Source: Yersinia canariae
Lineage (GTDB): Bacteria; Pseudomonadota; Gammaproteobacteria; Enterobacterales; Enterobacteriaceae
NCBI RefSeq assembly: GCF_009831415.1
Contig: NZ_CP043727.1
Span: 1,426,001-1,490,000, forward strand
DNA length: 64,000 bases
Reading direction: 5' to 3'
A program made the position numbers and the translations under genes. This document shows, one piece after another, positions 1-8,901 of this stretch. The first letter of the stretch is position 1. Each line of letters starts with the position of its first letter. The notes under the pieces were generated by a model, which was not told the origin of the DNA, ran no database searches, and saw only the letters and a program-made list of their open reading frames with translations.

Positions 1-81
1 ACCCCTGAAACAGTGTCAACGGCTAATTCGATTTCTCACGTTAAGCGCTGAAAAAGCCGCCAAATCAGTGAGCAACCACAT

Positions 82-108
82 AAAAAAGGCGACTTTAATA
101 AGTCGCCT
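82..108 (-). terminator. Rho-independent terminator of gltX
   Basis: On the minus strand just after the gltX stop, an 8-bp stem (87-94 pairing with 101-108, loop ttaata) is followed by six Ts (82-87 as As on the plus strand). The rest of 1-124 shows no gene. Confidence 0.85.
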
Positions 109-124
109 GATAACACACTCGGTT

Positions 125-1540
125 TTATTGCTGCGCTTCGCGTTCGCCAATAAAGGCCAGAGCTTTATCAATACGCGCCAGTGAGCGTGCTTGACCGATG
201 GCATGAACAGTTACGTCCATTCCTGGAGATTGGCCTGCACCAGTAACAGCAACGCGCAGTGGCATGCCCACTTTGCCCATACCCACACCCAGCTCATCTG
301 CAGTGCCCTGAATGGCATTGTGGACGTTTTCAGTGGTCCAGTTAGTGATAGCAGCAAGTTTAGCTCTGACGGCTTCAAGTGGCTGGCGTGCAACAGGGCG
401 CAAATGTTTTTTCGCGGCATCTGCGTCGAACTCATCAAACTCTTCATAGAAGTAACGGCAAGACTCGGCCATTTCTTTTAGTGTCTTACAGCGCTCACCG
501 AGCAGTTTAACTATTTCAGCCAGCTCAGGGCCATTACGGGTATCAATACCCAACTGCTCAACCTGCCACGATAGGTGCACGGCAACCTGTTCTGCTGGCA
601 AGCTATTGATATAGTGATGATTCAGCCACTGTAGTTTTTCAGTATTGAAAGCACTGGCAGATTTGCTGACGGCATCCAAGGTGAATAACTCGGTCATTTC
701 AGCAACAGAGAAAATCTCCTGATCACCATGAGACCAACCTAGGCGCACCAGATAATTCAACAGTGCTTCTGGCAAATAGCCGTCATCACGGTATTGCATC
801 ACGCCGACCGCACCATGACGTTTAGACAGTTTTTTGCCATCATCGCCCAGAATCATTGAAACATGCGCATATTCAGGAATCGGCGCGCCGAGCGCTTTCA
901 GAATATTAATTTGGCGAGGGGTATTGTTGATATGGTCTTCGCCACGAATAACATGGGTGATTTCCATATCCCAGTCATCAACGACTACGCAGAAGTTATA
1001 CGTTGGTGAACCATCGGTACGGCGGATAATTAAATCATCCAGCTCTTGGTTACTAAATTCGATTGGGCCACGGATTTTATCATCGAAAATAACGGAGCCT
1101 TCCTGCGGGTTACGAAAACGCACTACAGAAGGTTCATCGGCACCATGGGAACACTGGCTATCACGGCAGCGGCCATCGTAGCGAGGCTTTTCACCATTGG
1201 CCATTTGGGCTTCGCGTAATTCATCCAAACGCTCTTTAGAGCAATAGCATCTATATGCGGTGCCATTTTCTAACATTTGGTCAATCACCGCATTGTAGCG
1301 ATCGAAACGTTTGGTTTGGAAATACGGGCCTTCATCCCAATCCAGATTTAGCCAGTTCATACCGTCCATAATGGCGTCGATGGCTTCCTGAGTTGAACGT
1401 TCAAGATCGGTATCTTCAATGCGCAAAATAAATTCACCCCCTAAGTGACGGGTGAAAAGCCAGGAATACAATGCGGTACGTGCGCCGCCTACGTGGAGAT
1501 AGCCAGTAGGACTGGGTGCAAAACGGGTTTTGATTTTCAT
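125..1540 (-). CDS. gltX: Glutamyl-tRNA synthetase
   Basis: Charges tRNA-Glu with glutamate in the cytoplasm; an essential class I aminoacyl-tRNA synthetase. The 471-residue length matches E. coli GltX. The HIGH-like ATP motif lies in PTGYLHVGG (11-19) and the KMSKS equivalent KLSKR is at about residues 236-241. Cys98, Cys100 and Cys125 match the zinc-binding cysteines of the E. coli enzyme. The ATG at 1540 gives the canonical N terminus. The gene is transcribed away from the tRNA cluster, as in E. coli, and ends at a clear terminator. Confidence 0.98.
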   Translation of the reverse strand: MKIKTRFAPSPTGYLHVGGARTALYSWLFTRHLGGEFILRIEDTDLERSTQEAIDAIMDGMNWLNLDWDEGPYFQTKRFDRYNAVIDQMLENGTAYRCYCSKERLDELREAQMANGEKPRYDGRCRDSQCSHGADEPSVVRFRNPQEGSVIFDDKIRGPIEFSNQELDDLIIRRTDGSPTYNFCVVVDDWDMEITHVIRGEDHINNTPRQINILKALGAPIPEYAHVSMILGDDGKKLSKRHGAVGVMQYRDDGYLPEALLNYLVRLGWSHGDQEIFSVAEMTELFTLDAVSKSASAFNTEKLQWLNHHYINSLPAEQVAVHLSWQVEQLGIDTRNGPELAEIVKLLGERCKTLKEMAESCRYFYEEFDEFDADAAKKHLRPVARQPLEAVRAKLAAITNWTTENVHNAIQGTADELGVGMGKVGMPLRVAVTGAGQSPGMDVTVHAIGQARSLARIDKALAFIGEREAQQ

Positions 1541-1766
1541 TGGGTTCGATGCCTTATTACGCTACGCCGGCCAGCAAACACTGGCTGTTGCTCGAAATTC
1601 GAAAAAGTAGGCGACATTCTACCACCCTGAGGTAATTCCTCAACGATGTTACCGGCATGCAATTGATGATTACTGATAGATCCGGCTAAAGAAGCGCCCA
1701 CAGCGGCGATAAATATCGCATCCTGTTTAAATTTGCGGCGAACGATTGTTTTCGTTTTAAAAACCG

Positions 1767-1794
1767 TTGACTCACTTCGAACTATCCCTATAAT
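1767..1794 (+). promoter_or_regulatory. Sigma-70 promoter of the tRNA cluster
   Basis: TTGACT at 1767-1772 and a perfect TATAAT at 1789-1794 with a 16-bp spacer lie about 20 bp before the first tRNA-Val. A GC-rich discriminator (gcgact) follows the -10, as is usual for stringently controlled stable-RNA promoters. Confidence 0.85.
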
Positions 1795-1814
1795 GCGACT
1801 CCAACAACACGGCG

Positions 1815-1890
1815 GGGCGATTAGCTCAGTTGGTAGAGCATCTCCTTTACACGGAGGGGGTCATCAGTTCGAATCTGGTATCGCCCACCA
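1815..1890 (+). tRNA. tRNA-Val (anticodon UAC), copy 1
   Basis: This 76-nt cloverleaf begins GGGCGATTAGCTCAG, has the anticodon loop TTTACAC (UAC) and an encoded CCA end. It is first of three copies that read identically, in the position of E. coli valU/valX/valY downstream of gltX. Confidence 0.97.
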
Positions 1891-1944
1891 AACTCGACGT
1901 GTTGTAAAGTATATGAAATACAAAGCATTAAATGAGATAGATGA

Positions 1945-2020
1945 GGGCGATTAGCTCAGTTGGTAGAGCATCTCCTTTACACGGAGGGGGTCATCAGTTC
2001 GAATCTGGTATCGCCCACCA
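1945..2020 (+). tRNA. tRNA-Val (anticodon UAC), copy 2
   Basis: Same 76-nt sequence as the copy at 1815-1890, with encoded CCA. A 54-bp unrelated spacer separates them, so the three copies were probably expanded by tandem duplication and are kept as one transcript. Confidence 0.97.
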
Positions 2021-2077
2021 CTCATCACTCATTTTTGAAGTCATACATGCTTTGAAGCATTAATAGTAGTATGAAGT

Positions 2078-2153
2078 GGGCGATTAGCTCAGTTGGTAGA
2101 GCATCTCCTTTACACGGAGGGGGTCATCAGTTCGAATCTGGTATCGCCCACCA
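2078..2153 (+). tRNA. tRNA-Val (anticodon UAC), copy 3
   Basis: Third 76-nt copy with the UAC anticodon and encoded CCA. It is followed after 26 bp by tRNA-Lys. Confidence 0.97.
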
Positions 2154-2179
2154 CTTCTATACTTTCAGTATTATATAAT

Positions 2180-2255
2180 GGGTCGTTAGCTCAGTTGGTA
2201 GAGCAGTTGACTTTTAATCAATTGGTCGCAGGTTCGAATCCCGCACGACCCACCA
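2180..2255 (+). tRNA. tRNA-Lys (anticodon UUU)
   Basis: This 76-nt gene begins GGGTCGTTAGCTCAG, has the anticodon loop CTTTTAA (UUU) and encodes CCA. It occupies the lysV position of E. coli. Its last 18 nt and the 40 nt after it are duplicated at 2409-2466. Confidence 0.97.
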
Positions 2256-2295
2256 TTATATCCAGTACCTAAGTAACTTCCCCCAAACTCTGAAA
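2238..2295 (+). repeat. Direct repeat, copy 1: tRNA-Lys 3' end plus flank
   Basis: A 58-bp segment, from the T-arm of tRNA-Lys through CCA and 40 bp beyond, is repeated exactly at 2409-2466. This is the copy attached to the intact tRNA. Confidence 0.95.
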
Positions 2296-2344
2296 CCGCA
2301 TACTGCACAATATCGTGTGGGTGAGATCCTGCGTTCAGGTTCGA

Positions 2345-2408
2345 GCCGAGCGGAGCGAGACAGCAACGCGTCAGCGTTGACCCGAAGGGCGAGGCCAGCG
2401 GCCGAGTT
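2345..2408. repeat. 64-bp GC-rich insert in a tRNA-Lys tail
   Basis: The sequence caggttcga (2336-2344) matches the T-arm of tRNA-Lys, and atcccgcacg resumes it at 2409. The 64 bp between are GC-rich, have GCCGAG at both ends (2345-2350 and 2401-2406) and contain a hairpin (2364-2369 with 2374-2379). The arrangement looks like a small element inserted in a duplicated tRNA tail. The element family is not recognised. Confidence 0.55.
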
Positions 2409-2466
2409 ATCCCGCACGACCCACCATTATATCCAGTACCTAAGTAACTTCCCCCAAACTCTGAAA
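2409..2466 (+). repeat. Direct repeat, copy 2: truncated tRNA-Lys end
   Basis: Exact second copy of 2238-2295, including the acceptor-strand end and CCA of tRNA-Lys but without the 5' two thirds of a tRNA. It cannot fold as a tRNA and is a remnant. Confidence 0.93.
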
Positions 2467-2536
2467 TCACATATCAGTCTGTTAACTCCCCAGAAAATAT
2501 CATTACCACGAATAGTTCGGCCACGAATTGCAGGCA

Positions 2537-2559
2537 TAAAAAAAGGCGCCGTAGCGCCT
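2537..2559 (-). terminator. Terminator of nupC
   Basis: On the minus strand AGGCGC TAC GGCGCCT is followed by seven Ts. The reverse direction also ends in a T-rich stretch (2570-2576), so it may stop transcription from the tRNA side too. Confidence 0.85.
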
Positions 2560-2582
2560 CTTTAGAGATTTTTTTCTGATAC

Positions 2583-3767
2583 TTAGAGTACCAGGCCCGC
2601 GATGGAGGCGGACAGCACACTGACCAGTGTAGAGCCGTACAGCAGTTTCAGACCAAAACGAGAAACCACATTACCTTGATGTTCATTCAGGCCTTTAATC
2701 GCACCGGCTACGATACCGATAGAAGAGAAGTTAGCGAATGAAACCAGGAATACAGACAAAATACCCACACTGCGCGGTGACAATTCAGATGCTACTTTCT
2801 GCAAGTCCATCATTGCCACAAATTCGTTAGAAACCAGTTTGGTTGCCATGATGCCGCCAACTTGCAAGGCTTCGTGAGCAGGAATGCCCATCACCCATGC
2901 AAATGGGAAGAAGACATAACCCAAAATACCCTGGAAGCTAATACCAAACAGCAAGCTGAACAGCGCATTCATCGCAGCAATCAATGCAATGAAACCAATC
3001 AACATTGCCGCAACGATAATGGCGACTTTGAAACCTGCCAGGATGTATTCACCCAGCATTTCAAAGAAGCTTTGGCCTTCATGCAGATTGCTCAGTTGTA
3101 ACTCTTCTTCATCTTCTGCTTTATACGGGTTGATTAACGACAACACGATAAAGGTACTGAACATGTTAAGCACCAGTGCTGCGACCACAAATTTCGCGTC
3201 CAGCATTGACATATAAGCACCCACAATCGACATGGAAACTGTCGACATTGCAGTTGCTGCCATGGTGTACATGCGTTTTTCAGACATTTTGCCCAAAATA
3301 TCTTTATAGGCGATGAAGTTTTCAGACTGGCCCAGAATCAATGAACTGACTGCGTTGAATGATTCCAGCTTACCCATGCCGTTAATTTTGGACAGTAAAG
3401 TACCAATGATACGAATAACGACGGGCAGAACTTTAATGTATTGCAGAATACCAATCAGGGCAGAAATGAAGACGATAGGGCACAGCACTCTTAGGAAGAA
3501 GAACGCGAGACCTTTATCACCCATATTGCCGAAGACAAAATCAGTACCGGTTGCAGCGAATCCAAGCAATTTGTCGAATAAGCCGGCGAATCCTTTCACA
3601 AAACCTAATCCAACTTCCGAATGGAGGAAGAAGTACGCTAACAATACCTCAATAACCAATAATTGAATAACAAACCGAATGCGGATGCTTTTACGATCCT
3701 TACAGATCACTAGAGCTAATATGGCCACCACGACTAAGGCCAACGCAAACTGTAGAATATGGGACAT
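2583..3767 (-). CDS. nupC: Nucleoside permease NupC (CNT family)
   Basis: Inner-membrane proton-coupled nucleoside importer of the concentrative nucleoside transporter family. The 394-residue, strongly hydrophobic protein has the length and start ([19 protein letters not shown]) expected of NupC. Helical hairpin sequences such as [10 protein letters not shown] and [12 protein letters not shown] are typical of the CNT core. The ATG at 3767 follows GGAGCACAC. It is divergent from mntH, the E. coli arrangement. A tgatcaca half site in the upstream region is compatible with CRP control but does not make a full CRP box. Confidence 0.95.
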   Translation of the reverse strand: MSHILQFALALVVVAILALVICKDRKSIRIRFVIQLLVIEVLLAYFFLHSEVGLGFVKGFAGLFDKLLGFAATGTDFVFGNMGDKGLAFFFLRVLCPIVFISALIGILQYIKVLPVVIRIIGTLLSKINGMGKLESFNAVSSLILGQSENFIAYKDILGKMSEKRMYTMAATAMSTVSMSIVGAYMSMLDAKFVVAALVLNMFSTFIVLSLINPYKAEDEEELQLSNLHEGQSFFEMLGEYILAGFKVAIIVAAMLIGFIALIAAMNALFSLLFGISFQGILGYVFFPFAWVMGIPAHEALQVGGIMATKLVSNEFVAMMDLQKVASELSPRSVGILSVFLVSFANFSSIGIVAGAIKGLNEHQGNVVSRFGLKLLYGSTLVSVLSASIAGLVL

Positions 3768-4164
3768 GTGTGCTCCAAATTAGAGGCAGGCTAGATTTTG
3801 GTGGTCATTTTATGTAACGGCTACATTAAAAACGAGATATAGGCTGCAAATATAGAAATTCACTTTCATAAATGCAAACAAATTAGCGGAGTTGATCACA
3901 AAAAACAGGATGTTAATAATATGCTACAGAGATAGTGTAAATATGCTAGTTTGAACAATTGTAGCGTTCGGTCTCAAAAATTGCGAAGCCGCTTTTAGCT
4001 CAATTTTTCAGAAACCAACAACTGACGGTGCCAGTACGGCAAATTATGCGGTATTAGCTATCAGAGAGATAAGTTTCACCTCTCTAAATGCGCTTGATAA
4101 TTATTATCATTTAGATATTATTGACGATAATAAGTAGCCGTAAATTTTCCAAGGGTAATACTGA
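3768..4164. other. nupC-mntH divergent regulatory region
   Basis: This 397-bp AT-rich region has no gene. It holds the divergent promoters, a CRP-like half site (tgatcaca, about 3894-3901) on the nupC side and a Fur-like box next to mntH. A convincing MntR palindrome was not found. Confidence 0.6.
4096..4114. promoter_or_regulatory. Fur-like box upstream of mntH
   Basis: gataattattatcatttag matches 14 of 19 positions of the consensus Fur box and sits about 50 bp before the mntH start. Fur repression of mntH is established in enterobacteria. Confidence 0.7.
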
Positions 4165-5394
4165 ATGTTGAATAGCCGTGTTGTCGATACGACCTCCCGT
4201 ACATCAAGGAGAATCAAACTCTCCCTGATGGGGCCTGCTTTTATCGCGGCTATCGGCTATATCGACCCCGGTAACTTCGCCACCAATATTCAGGCCGGCG
4301 CTTCATTTGGCTACACCTTATTATGGGTCGTAGTTTGGGCCAATTTTATGGCCATGCTTATCCAACTCCTTTCCGCCAAGCTCGGTATTGCCACCGGTAA
4401 AAACCTGGCTGAACATATCCGTGACCGCTTTCCTCGCCCTGCGGTATGGGCTTATTGGGTACAAGCCGAAATCATTGCAATGGCAACTGACTTGGCTGAG
4501 TTTATTGGGGCCGCGATTGGGTTCAAATTGCTATTGGGAGTGACGCTACTTGAGGGGGCGGTGCTAACCGGTATCGCGACTTTCCTTATTCTGATGCTGC
4601 AAAAACGCGGACAAAAACCACTAGAGTTGGTTATCGGTGGATTACTGCTGTTTGTCGCGGCGGCTTATATTGTGGAGCTTGTCTTCTCGCGCCCCGAAAT
4701 GGCGGCATTAGGGAGAGGGATGCTCATCCCGGACCTGCCTAATCGGGATGCAGTATTTTTGGCCGCTGGGGTATTGGGCGCCACTATAATGCCGCACGTC
4801 ATATACTTGCATTCATCATTAACGCAAACTGCCGGTGAAAATTCTAAAGCGGATCGTTATGCCTCGACCAAGTTAGATGTCGCTATTGCCATGACGATTG
4901 CTGGTTTCGTTAATCTGGCGATGATGGCGACCGCAGCGGCCGCTTTCCATTTCAACGGCTACGGCAGTATTGCTGAGATTGAGCAAGCTTATTTAACCTT
5001 ACAACCACTGCTGGGTAATGCTGCGGCTACCATTTTTGGCCTGAGCTTAGTGGCTGCCGGGCTGTCATCCACTGTGGTTGGAACGCTAGCGGGTCAAGTG
5101 GTTATGCAGGGCTTTGTCCGGTTTTACATTCCTATTTGGGTGCGCCGTTCGGTGACCATGTTGCCTTCCTTTATTGTTATTTTGATGGGAATGGATGCGA
5201 CACGGATATTGGTCATGAGCCAAGTATTGCTGAGTTTTGGTATTGCTTTGGCACTGGTGCCATTGCTGGCCTTTACGGGCAATAAAGAATTGATGGGAGA
5301 TATGGTTAACTCAAAACTGATTCAGATTTTGGGGCGACTGATTGTACTGGTAGTGATTGGATTAAATGCTTATCTGCTAATTAGTCTGCTTTAA
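4165..5394 (+). CDS. mntH: Manganese/divalent metal:proton symporter (Nramp)
   Basis: Imports Mn2+ (and Fe2+) with protons across the inner membrane, supporting oxidative-stress resistance. The 409-residue protein carries both Nramp metal-site signatures: DPGN at residues 34-37 and MPH at about 209-211, the positions they have in E. coli MntH. About eleven hydrophobic segments are visible. The ATG at 4165 follows AAGGGTAATACTGA. A Fur-like box lies just upstream and a strong terminator just downstream. Confidence 0.97.
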   Translation: MLNSRVVDTTSRTSRRIKLSLMGPAFIAAIGYIDPGNFATNIQAGASFGYTLLWVVVWANFMAMLIQLLSAKLGIATGKNLAEHIRDRFPRPAVWAYWVQAEIIAMATDLAEFIGAAIGFKLLLGVTLLEGAVLTGIATFLILMLQKRGQKPLELVIGGLLLFVAAAYIVELVFSRPEMAALGRGMLIPDLPNRDAVFLAAGVLGATIMPHVIYLHSSLTQTAGENSKADRYASTKLDVAIAMTIAGFVNLAMMATAAAAFHFNGYGSIAEIEQAYLTLQPLLGNAAATIFGLSLVAAGLSSTVVGTLAGQVVMQGFVRFYIPIWVRRSVTMLPSFIVILMGMDATRILVMSQVLLSFGIALALVPLLAFTGNKELMGDMVNSKLIQILGRLIVLVVIGLNAYLLISLL

Positions 5395-5402
5395 TTTATC
5401 AA

Positions 5403-5437
5403 TCAGGCGGGTTAAGGATACAAACCCGCCTGAGCAT
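5403..5437 (+). terminator. Terminator between mntH and ypeC
   Basis: TCAGGCGGGTT (5403-5413) pairs with AACCCGCCTGA (5423-5433) and is followed by a T-rich tail, so it stops mntH. It also lies just after the stop of the converging gene. Confidence 0.85.
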
Positions 5438-5442
5438 TTTAT

Positions 5443-5856
5443 TTAGTCGTCATGGTGATGATGGTGACTTTTGCCTCGATGATGTTTTTTACCTTGTTTG
5501 TCATAATGCTTGTCATATTTCCAATAGCGTCCTTCGCGATAGTAATAGTTCTTTTTCCACCAATCTCTGTCTTGCCAACGGTGTCCATCCCAGTAATGAC
5601 CATGACGATTTCGCTCGCCTAAGTCGCGCCCTTGATGATTTTGCCACCATTGACGGTCGCGCCAGTCATAACCATCCCAATAATTACCACTGCGATCTTG
5701 TTCGCCAATGTGTAAAGAAACACTGGGTAGTAACTCAATACTCTCGGCATTAGCCATGGGAATAAGAGGGAACCAGGCTAATATGGTTATCAGCAACAGG
5801 GGCCTTATTCTTCTCGGTCTCACGACACTGAGCTTTAACATCGTCGATTTAAACAT
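5443..5856 (-). CDS. ypeC: DUF2502 exported protein, YpeC-like, His-rich tail
   Basis: Small secreted protein of unknown function. An Arg-rich N region plus a hydrophobic stretch ending PMANA (to about residue 37) looks like a signal peptide. The mature part is rich in Trp, Tyr, Arg and Asp, with two near-repeats of the form GxYWDGYDWRDRxWW / GHYWDGHRWQDRDWW, and ends in a His-rich segment KKHHRGKSHHHHHDD. E. coli ypeC (DUF2502) is also next to mntH, which supports the assignment. At 137 residues it is longer than the roughly 108 of E. coli, mostly because of the His tail. The start follows AAGGATAAATA. The tail next to a metal transporter suggests metal binding; that is inference. Confidence 0.8.
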   Translation of the reverse strand: MFKSTMLKLSVVRPRRIRPLLLITILAWFPLIPMANAESIELLPSVSLHIGEQDRSGNYWDGYDWRDRQWWQNHQGRDLGERNRHGHYWDGHRWQDRDWWKKNYYYREGRYWKYDKHYDKQGKKHHRGKSHHHHHDD

Positions 5857-5983
5857 TATTTATCCTTGCGTGGCCTTATAGGCTATGGCGCTATCTTAAA
5901 CAGCAAGCTAACGGCTGAGATTCGGATAAAACTGTAAAATATAGATTTAGGATTTATCTGTGGGCTGATTTGATGAAAGGCAG

Positions 5984-6009
5984 CAACAGGGGGCATGACT
6001 CCCCTGTTG
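5984..6009. terminator. Inverted repeat downstream of the aldo/keto reductase
   Basis: CAACAGGGG (5984-5992) pairs with CCCCTGTTG (6001-6009). No T-run follows in either direction, so it is a weak terminator candidate for the leftward gene. Confidence 0.45.
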
Positions 6010-6027
6010 AGGGAGGAAGGAAAGCGT

Positions 6028-7017
6028 TTACACTAATATGTTTTCAATAGTTTTTATTTCTGCATCGCTGAATTCGGTATTGGCCAACATCCCGACGGCA
6101 TCATCAATTTGGCTCGTTTTACTGGCCCCAATCAGTGCTGACGTCACTCGGCCACCCCGTAACACCCAGGCTAAAGACATCTGTGACAATTTCTGCCCAC
6201 GATCCAGCGCCAGTTGATTTAATTGGCGAACTTTAGCCAGCTTTTCTGCTGAAAGTTGTTCAGGATTAAGGAATTTACTGTCACTGGCCGCCCGAGAGTC
6301 CAGTGGGATGCCCGCTAAATAGCGGTCTGTCAACAAACCGCCCGCCAATGGTGAGAAGGCAACAGATCCTACGCCATATTCATCCAGCGTATCCAGCAAG
6401 TCTGCTTCAATCCAGCGCTCAAACATTGAGTATTTGGGCTGATGAATCAGGCAAGGGGTGCCGAGTTGCGCGAGGATTTCACAGGCCTGACGCATTTGTG
6501 CTGCTGGGTAGTTAGACAGGCCGATATACAGCGCTTTTCCCTGGCGCACCAGCAAATCCAGCGCAGCCATGGTTTCTTCCAACGGAGTATTAGGGTCAGG
6601 GCGATGGTGATAAAAAATATCAACATAATCCAGGCCCATACGTTGCAGGCTTTGATTGATGCTGGCAACCAGATACTTCTTGGAACCCCAATCCCCATAA
6701 GGGCCGGGCCACATGGTATAGCCCGCTTTGGACGAAATAATCAGTTCGTCGCGATAAGGGCGCAGGTCTTGATGCAAGATTCGGCCAAAGTTCAGCTCGG
6801 CAGAACCGGGCGGCGGGCCGTAGTTATTGGCTAAATCAAAATGGGTAATACCATGGTCAAAAGCGCGACGAATCAAATTACGGCTATTTTCATATAGCGT
6901 GCTATCGCCAAAGTTATGCCACAGGCCCAGAGATATTGCCGGGAGCATTAATCCACTCCGGCCACAACGGTGATATTCCATCTCCTGATAGCGGGAGGAC
7001 GCTGCCTGATAGACCAT
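6028..7017 (-). CDS. Aldo/keto reductase, YghZ family
   Basis: Cytoplasmic NADPH-dependent aldo/keto reductase. It resembles E. coli YghZ (L-glyceraldehyde 3-phosphate reductase) along its length, with LPAISLGLWHNFGD near the start, the catalytic Asp/Tyr region THFDLANNYGPPPGSAE, the Lys in IISSKAGYTMWPGPYG, the His in VDIFYHHRPD, and a nucleotide-binding end RVTSALIGASKTSQI. The ATG at 7017 follows AAGGGG six bases upstream; the frame extends to 7068 without a better ribosome site. The product is 329 residues against 346 in E. coli, with a shorter C terminus. It is a single gene divergent from the decarboxylase; the true substrate here is unknown. Confidence 0.88.
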   Translation of the reverse strand: MVYQAASSRYQEMEYHRCGRSGLMLPAISLGLWHNFGDSTLYENSRNLIRRAFDHGITHFDLANNYGPPPGSAELNFGRILHQDLRPYRDELIISSKAGYTMWPGPYGDWGSKKYLVASINQSLQRMGLDYVDIFYHHRPDPNTPLEETMAALDLLVRQGKALYIGLSNYPAAQMRQACEILAQLGTPCLIHQPKYSMFERWIEADLLDTLDEYGVGSVAFSPLAGGLLTDRYLAGIPLDSRAASDSKFLNPEQLSAEKLAKVRQLNQLALDRGQKLSQMSLAWVLRGGRVTSALIGASKTSQIDDAVGMLANTEFSDAEIKTIENILV

Positions 7018-7234
7018 GATGCCCCTTATTAATAAAAGTAAACGACACTGTAATGTATACGTTTCCACTTATGGTGCAAGCGGGTGGGATCACAGAGCTT
7101 ATATCCAATAGTAGCGAAAAAGAGATGTCAAAAAATAGTTACACAACGCAAGCTAATTAATAATTTAAAAACATTAGATTTATTGATGATTTACTTAATA
7201 CTTATTTGACAATAATAAGCATTGAGGTGGTGTC

Positions 7235-8899
7235 GTGATGGAGAGTAACTATAAGGTAGCTGATTATTTATTAGATCGACTGGCACAAGTGGGTATCCGA
7301 CATCTCTTCGGCGTTCCGGGTGATTTTAATCTTCACTTTTTAGACCATGTCATTAGCCACCCCGTCATTCAATGGATGGGATGTGCTAATGAGCTTAATG
7401 CCGCTTATGCCGCGGATGGCTATGCCCGAGTCATGCCCGCTGCGGCATTGCTCACCACTGTTGGTGTTGGCGAATTAAGTGCTATCAATGGTATTGCTGG
7501 CAGTTATGCTGAATATCTTCCCGTCATTCATATTGTAGGTACTCCGGCATTATCTTCGCAAAAGGCTGGTCAGTTGATCCACCACTCATTAGGTGATGGA
7601 GATTTTGGACATTTTGCTCACATGGCGAAAGAAATTAGCTGCGCACAAACCAGTTTAACGGCTGAAAATGCAGTAGCTGAAATTGACCGCTTGCTGGTGG
7701 CTGCGCTATATCAGCGACGCCCGGTTTATCTCCAACTCCCCAGCAATATTGCAGAAGCCGATGTGGTAACGCACTCGGGAATTTTAGCGCTCTCCCAACC
7801 AATTTTATCCCCATCCTCTTTGCAGGCGTTTATTGATGATGCCCGTGAAAAATTGCAGTCAGCACACCGCGTGGCGCTATTAGCCGATTTTTTGGCCGAC
7901 CGATTTGGTGCCCGCCAATCGCTCAATAACTGGCTGACAGAAGTGAATCTGCCGCATTCAACATTGCTGATGGGCAAAGGGCTGTTGGATGAGTCTCATC
8001 CTTTGTTTCTTGGGACTTATGCCGGTGCGGCCAGTGATATCAAAGTCAAAGAATATATTGAAGAAGCTGATGTTTTAGTGATGGTTGGGGTGCAATTTAT
8101 CGATACCATTACTGCCGGATTTAGCCAGCATATTAATCAAGATAATTGTATTGATATCCAGCCGGAACAAGTGCGTATCGGGCGCAAGGTTTTCAACCAA
8201 ATCCCGATGGTAGTCGCGGTACAGGCATTACATGAATTGTGTAAGGTTTTACAAAATGAATGGCAACAGCCAGTTATCACTCATCCCATCAGGGAAGTTG
8301 TGCAACATAGTTTGCTTAGCCAACAGGCATTTTGGCATCACATCCAGCAGTTTTTATTGCCCGGTGATATCGTGGTTACGGATCAAGGGACTTCCTGTTT
8401 TGGTGCTGCAGGTTTGAATTTACCGGCCGGATGCACGTTTGTCGCTCAATCATTATGGGGATCAATTGGTTTTAGTTTGCCGGCGGCTTATGGCGCGCAG
8501 GTAGCGCAACCTCAGCGGCGAGTGATATTACTGGTCGGCGACGGAGCAGCTCAATTGACAGTCCAAGAGTTGGGGTCGATGTTACGCGACGGATTAACTC
8601 CTATTATATTTTTACTGAATAATCAAGGATATACTGTTGAGCGGGCTATTCATGGGCCACATCAACGTTATAACGATATTGCTCAGTGGGATTGGACGCA
8701 CTTACCGCAGGCATTGGCTTTGGGTAAACAAACCTTTACACGTCGTGTCACGCGGGTAGATGAACTGCAACAGGTATTGCTACAAATGGGCAATTGCCAA
8801 CAGTTGGCATTTATCGAGGTGGTCTTGCCACCAATGGATGCCCCTGAATTATTGGTCAATGTCGCCAAATCTCTTCAGGCCCGTAATGCCGCAATCTGA
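7235..8899 (+). CDS. ipdC: Indolepyruvate/alpha-keto-acid decarboxylase
   Basis: Thiamine-diphosphate enzyme that removes CO2 from an aromatic or aliphatic 2-oxo acid. The order is the usual one: N-terminal PYR domain with the catalytic Glu in ANELNAAYAADGYAR (about 52-66), middle domain, and C-terminal PP domain with the thiamine/Mg motif VGDGAAQLTVQELG and NNQGYTVE. HHSLGDGDFGHF carries the paired His typical of the pyruvate/indolepyruvate decarboxylase branch. It starts at GTG 7235 or ATG 7238 after GAGGTGG. Enterobacterial IpdC makes indole-3-acetaldehyde, but pyruvate or phenylpyruvate cannot be excluded from sequence alone. Confidence 0.87.
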   Translation: MMESNYKVADYLLDRLAQVGIRHLFGVPGDFNLHFLDHVISHPVIQWMGCANELNAAYAADGYARVMPAAALLTTVGVGELSAINGIAGSYAEYLPVIHIVGTPALSSQKAGQLIHHSLGDGDFGHFAHMAKEISCAQTSLTAENAVAEIDRLLVAALYQRRPVYLQLPSNIAEADVVTHSGILALSQPILSPSSLQAFIDDAREKLQSAHRVALLADFLADRFGARQSLNNWLTEVNLPHSTLLMGKGLLDESHPLFLGTYAGAASDIKVKEYIEEADVLVMVGVQFIDTITAGFSQHINQDNCIDIQPEQVRIGRKVFNQIPMVVAVQALHELCKVLQNEWQQPVITHPIREVVQHSLLSQQAFWHHIQQFLLPGDIVVTDQGTSCFGAAGLNLPAGCTFVAQSLWGSIGFSLPAAYGAQVAQPQRRVILLVGDGAAQLTVQELGSMLRDGLTPIIFLLNNQGYTVERAIHGPHQRYNDIAQWDWTHLPQALALGKQTFTRRVTRVDELQQVLLQMGNCQQLAFIEVVLPPMDAPELLVNVAKSLQARNAAI

Positions 8900-8901
8900 C
8901 C

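Noticed and set aside
2186..2565. Open frames over the tRNA-Lys repeat region
   Set aside because: They read through tRNA and repeat sequence, and their apparent internal repeats come only from the duplicated DNA.
3768..4164. Full CRP and MntR boxes in the nupC-mntH region
   Set aside because: Only a CRP half site is seen, and no palindrome resembling the MntR box was convincing.
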